NCBI GenBank assembly: GCA_009919365.1
Contig: RGBZ01000063.1
Coordinates: forward strand, 1-5,399
DNA: 5,399 bases
From: a bacterium
Lineage (GTDB): Bacteria > Chloroflexota > Limnocylindria > Limnocylindrales > Limnocylindraceae
Reading direction: 5' to 3'
The translations under genes and the position numbers were made by a program. Shown here one piece after another: positions 5,385 through 5,399 of the stretch; position 1 is the first letter of the stretch; each line of letters begins with the position of its first letter. The notes beneath the pieces were generated by a model. The model did not search any database and was not told where the DNA came from. It saw nothing but the letters and a program-made list of their open reading frames with translations.

Positions 5385-5399
5385 ATGAAGGTCTTTAAC
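5385..5399 (+). CDS. Start of an unidentified gene (partial, 3' truncated)
   Basis: ATG AAG GTC TTT AAC encodes MKVFN before the window ends. The strong, well-spaced AGGAGG makes this a real start, but five residues say nothing about the product. Its long, potentially structured leader suggests regulation after transcription starts. Confidence 0.75.

Overview
This GC-rich bacterial window holds ordinary housekeeping genes. It looks like a chromosomal or metagenome-assembled contig, plausibly from Chloroflexota or Actinobacteriota. That placement is an inference from high GC, leaderless-type start sites and gene content; nothing in the sequence fixes the taxon. I see no mobile element, CRISPR array, rRNA, tRNA or defence system.

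Layout, left to right. (1) Positions 1-648, plus strand: the 3' end of a PF07090-type glutamine amidotransferase-like gene, then a DinB/YfiT-like putative metalloenzyme that overlaps it by 4 nt. (2) 723-1568, plus: a secreted, cysteine-containing META-domain (HslJ-like) protein with a C-terminal membrane anchor, preceded by a perfect AGGAGG. (3) 1605-2980, minus: a two-gene unit of a small GlsB/YeaQ/YmgE-family membrane protein followed, with a 4-nt overlap, by a short-type citrate synthase whose catalytic Asp position is Glu. (4) 3044-4267, plus, divergent from that unit: an AspC/TyrB-type (subgroup I-alpha) aminotransferase. (5) 4317-5165, plus: a compact type I mannose-6-phosphate isomerase. 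(6) 5166-5384: a 219-bp intergenic region with inverted repeats that can fold into a three-way-junction-like RNA directly against a strong Shine-Dalgarno. (7) 5385-5399: the first five codons of a gene that runs off the window.

Metabolically, citrate synthase consumes oxaloacetate and the aminotransferase interconverts oxaloacetate with aspartate, so the divergent pair sits at one metabolic node. ManA links fructose-6-phosphate to mannose precursors of glycans. Co-regulation of these genes is not shown.

Two modes of translation initiation are visible. The transporter-like membrane gene, the aminotransferase and manA have TAnnnT boxes only 6-7 nt before ATG and no Shine-Dalgarno, as expected for leaderless mRNAs. 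The META gene and the gene at 5385 carry AGGAGG 5 nt before ATG. The most interesting unexplained element is the structured leader at 5295-5384.
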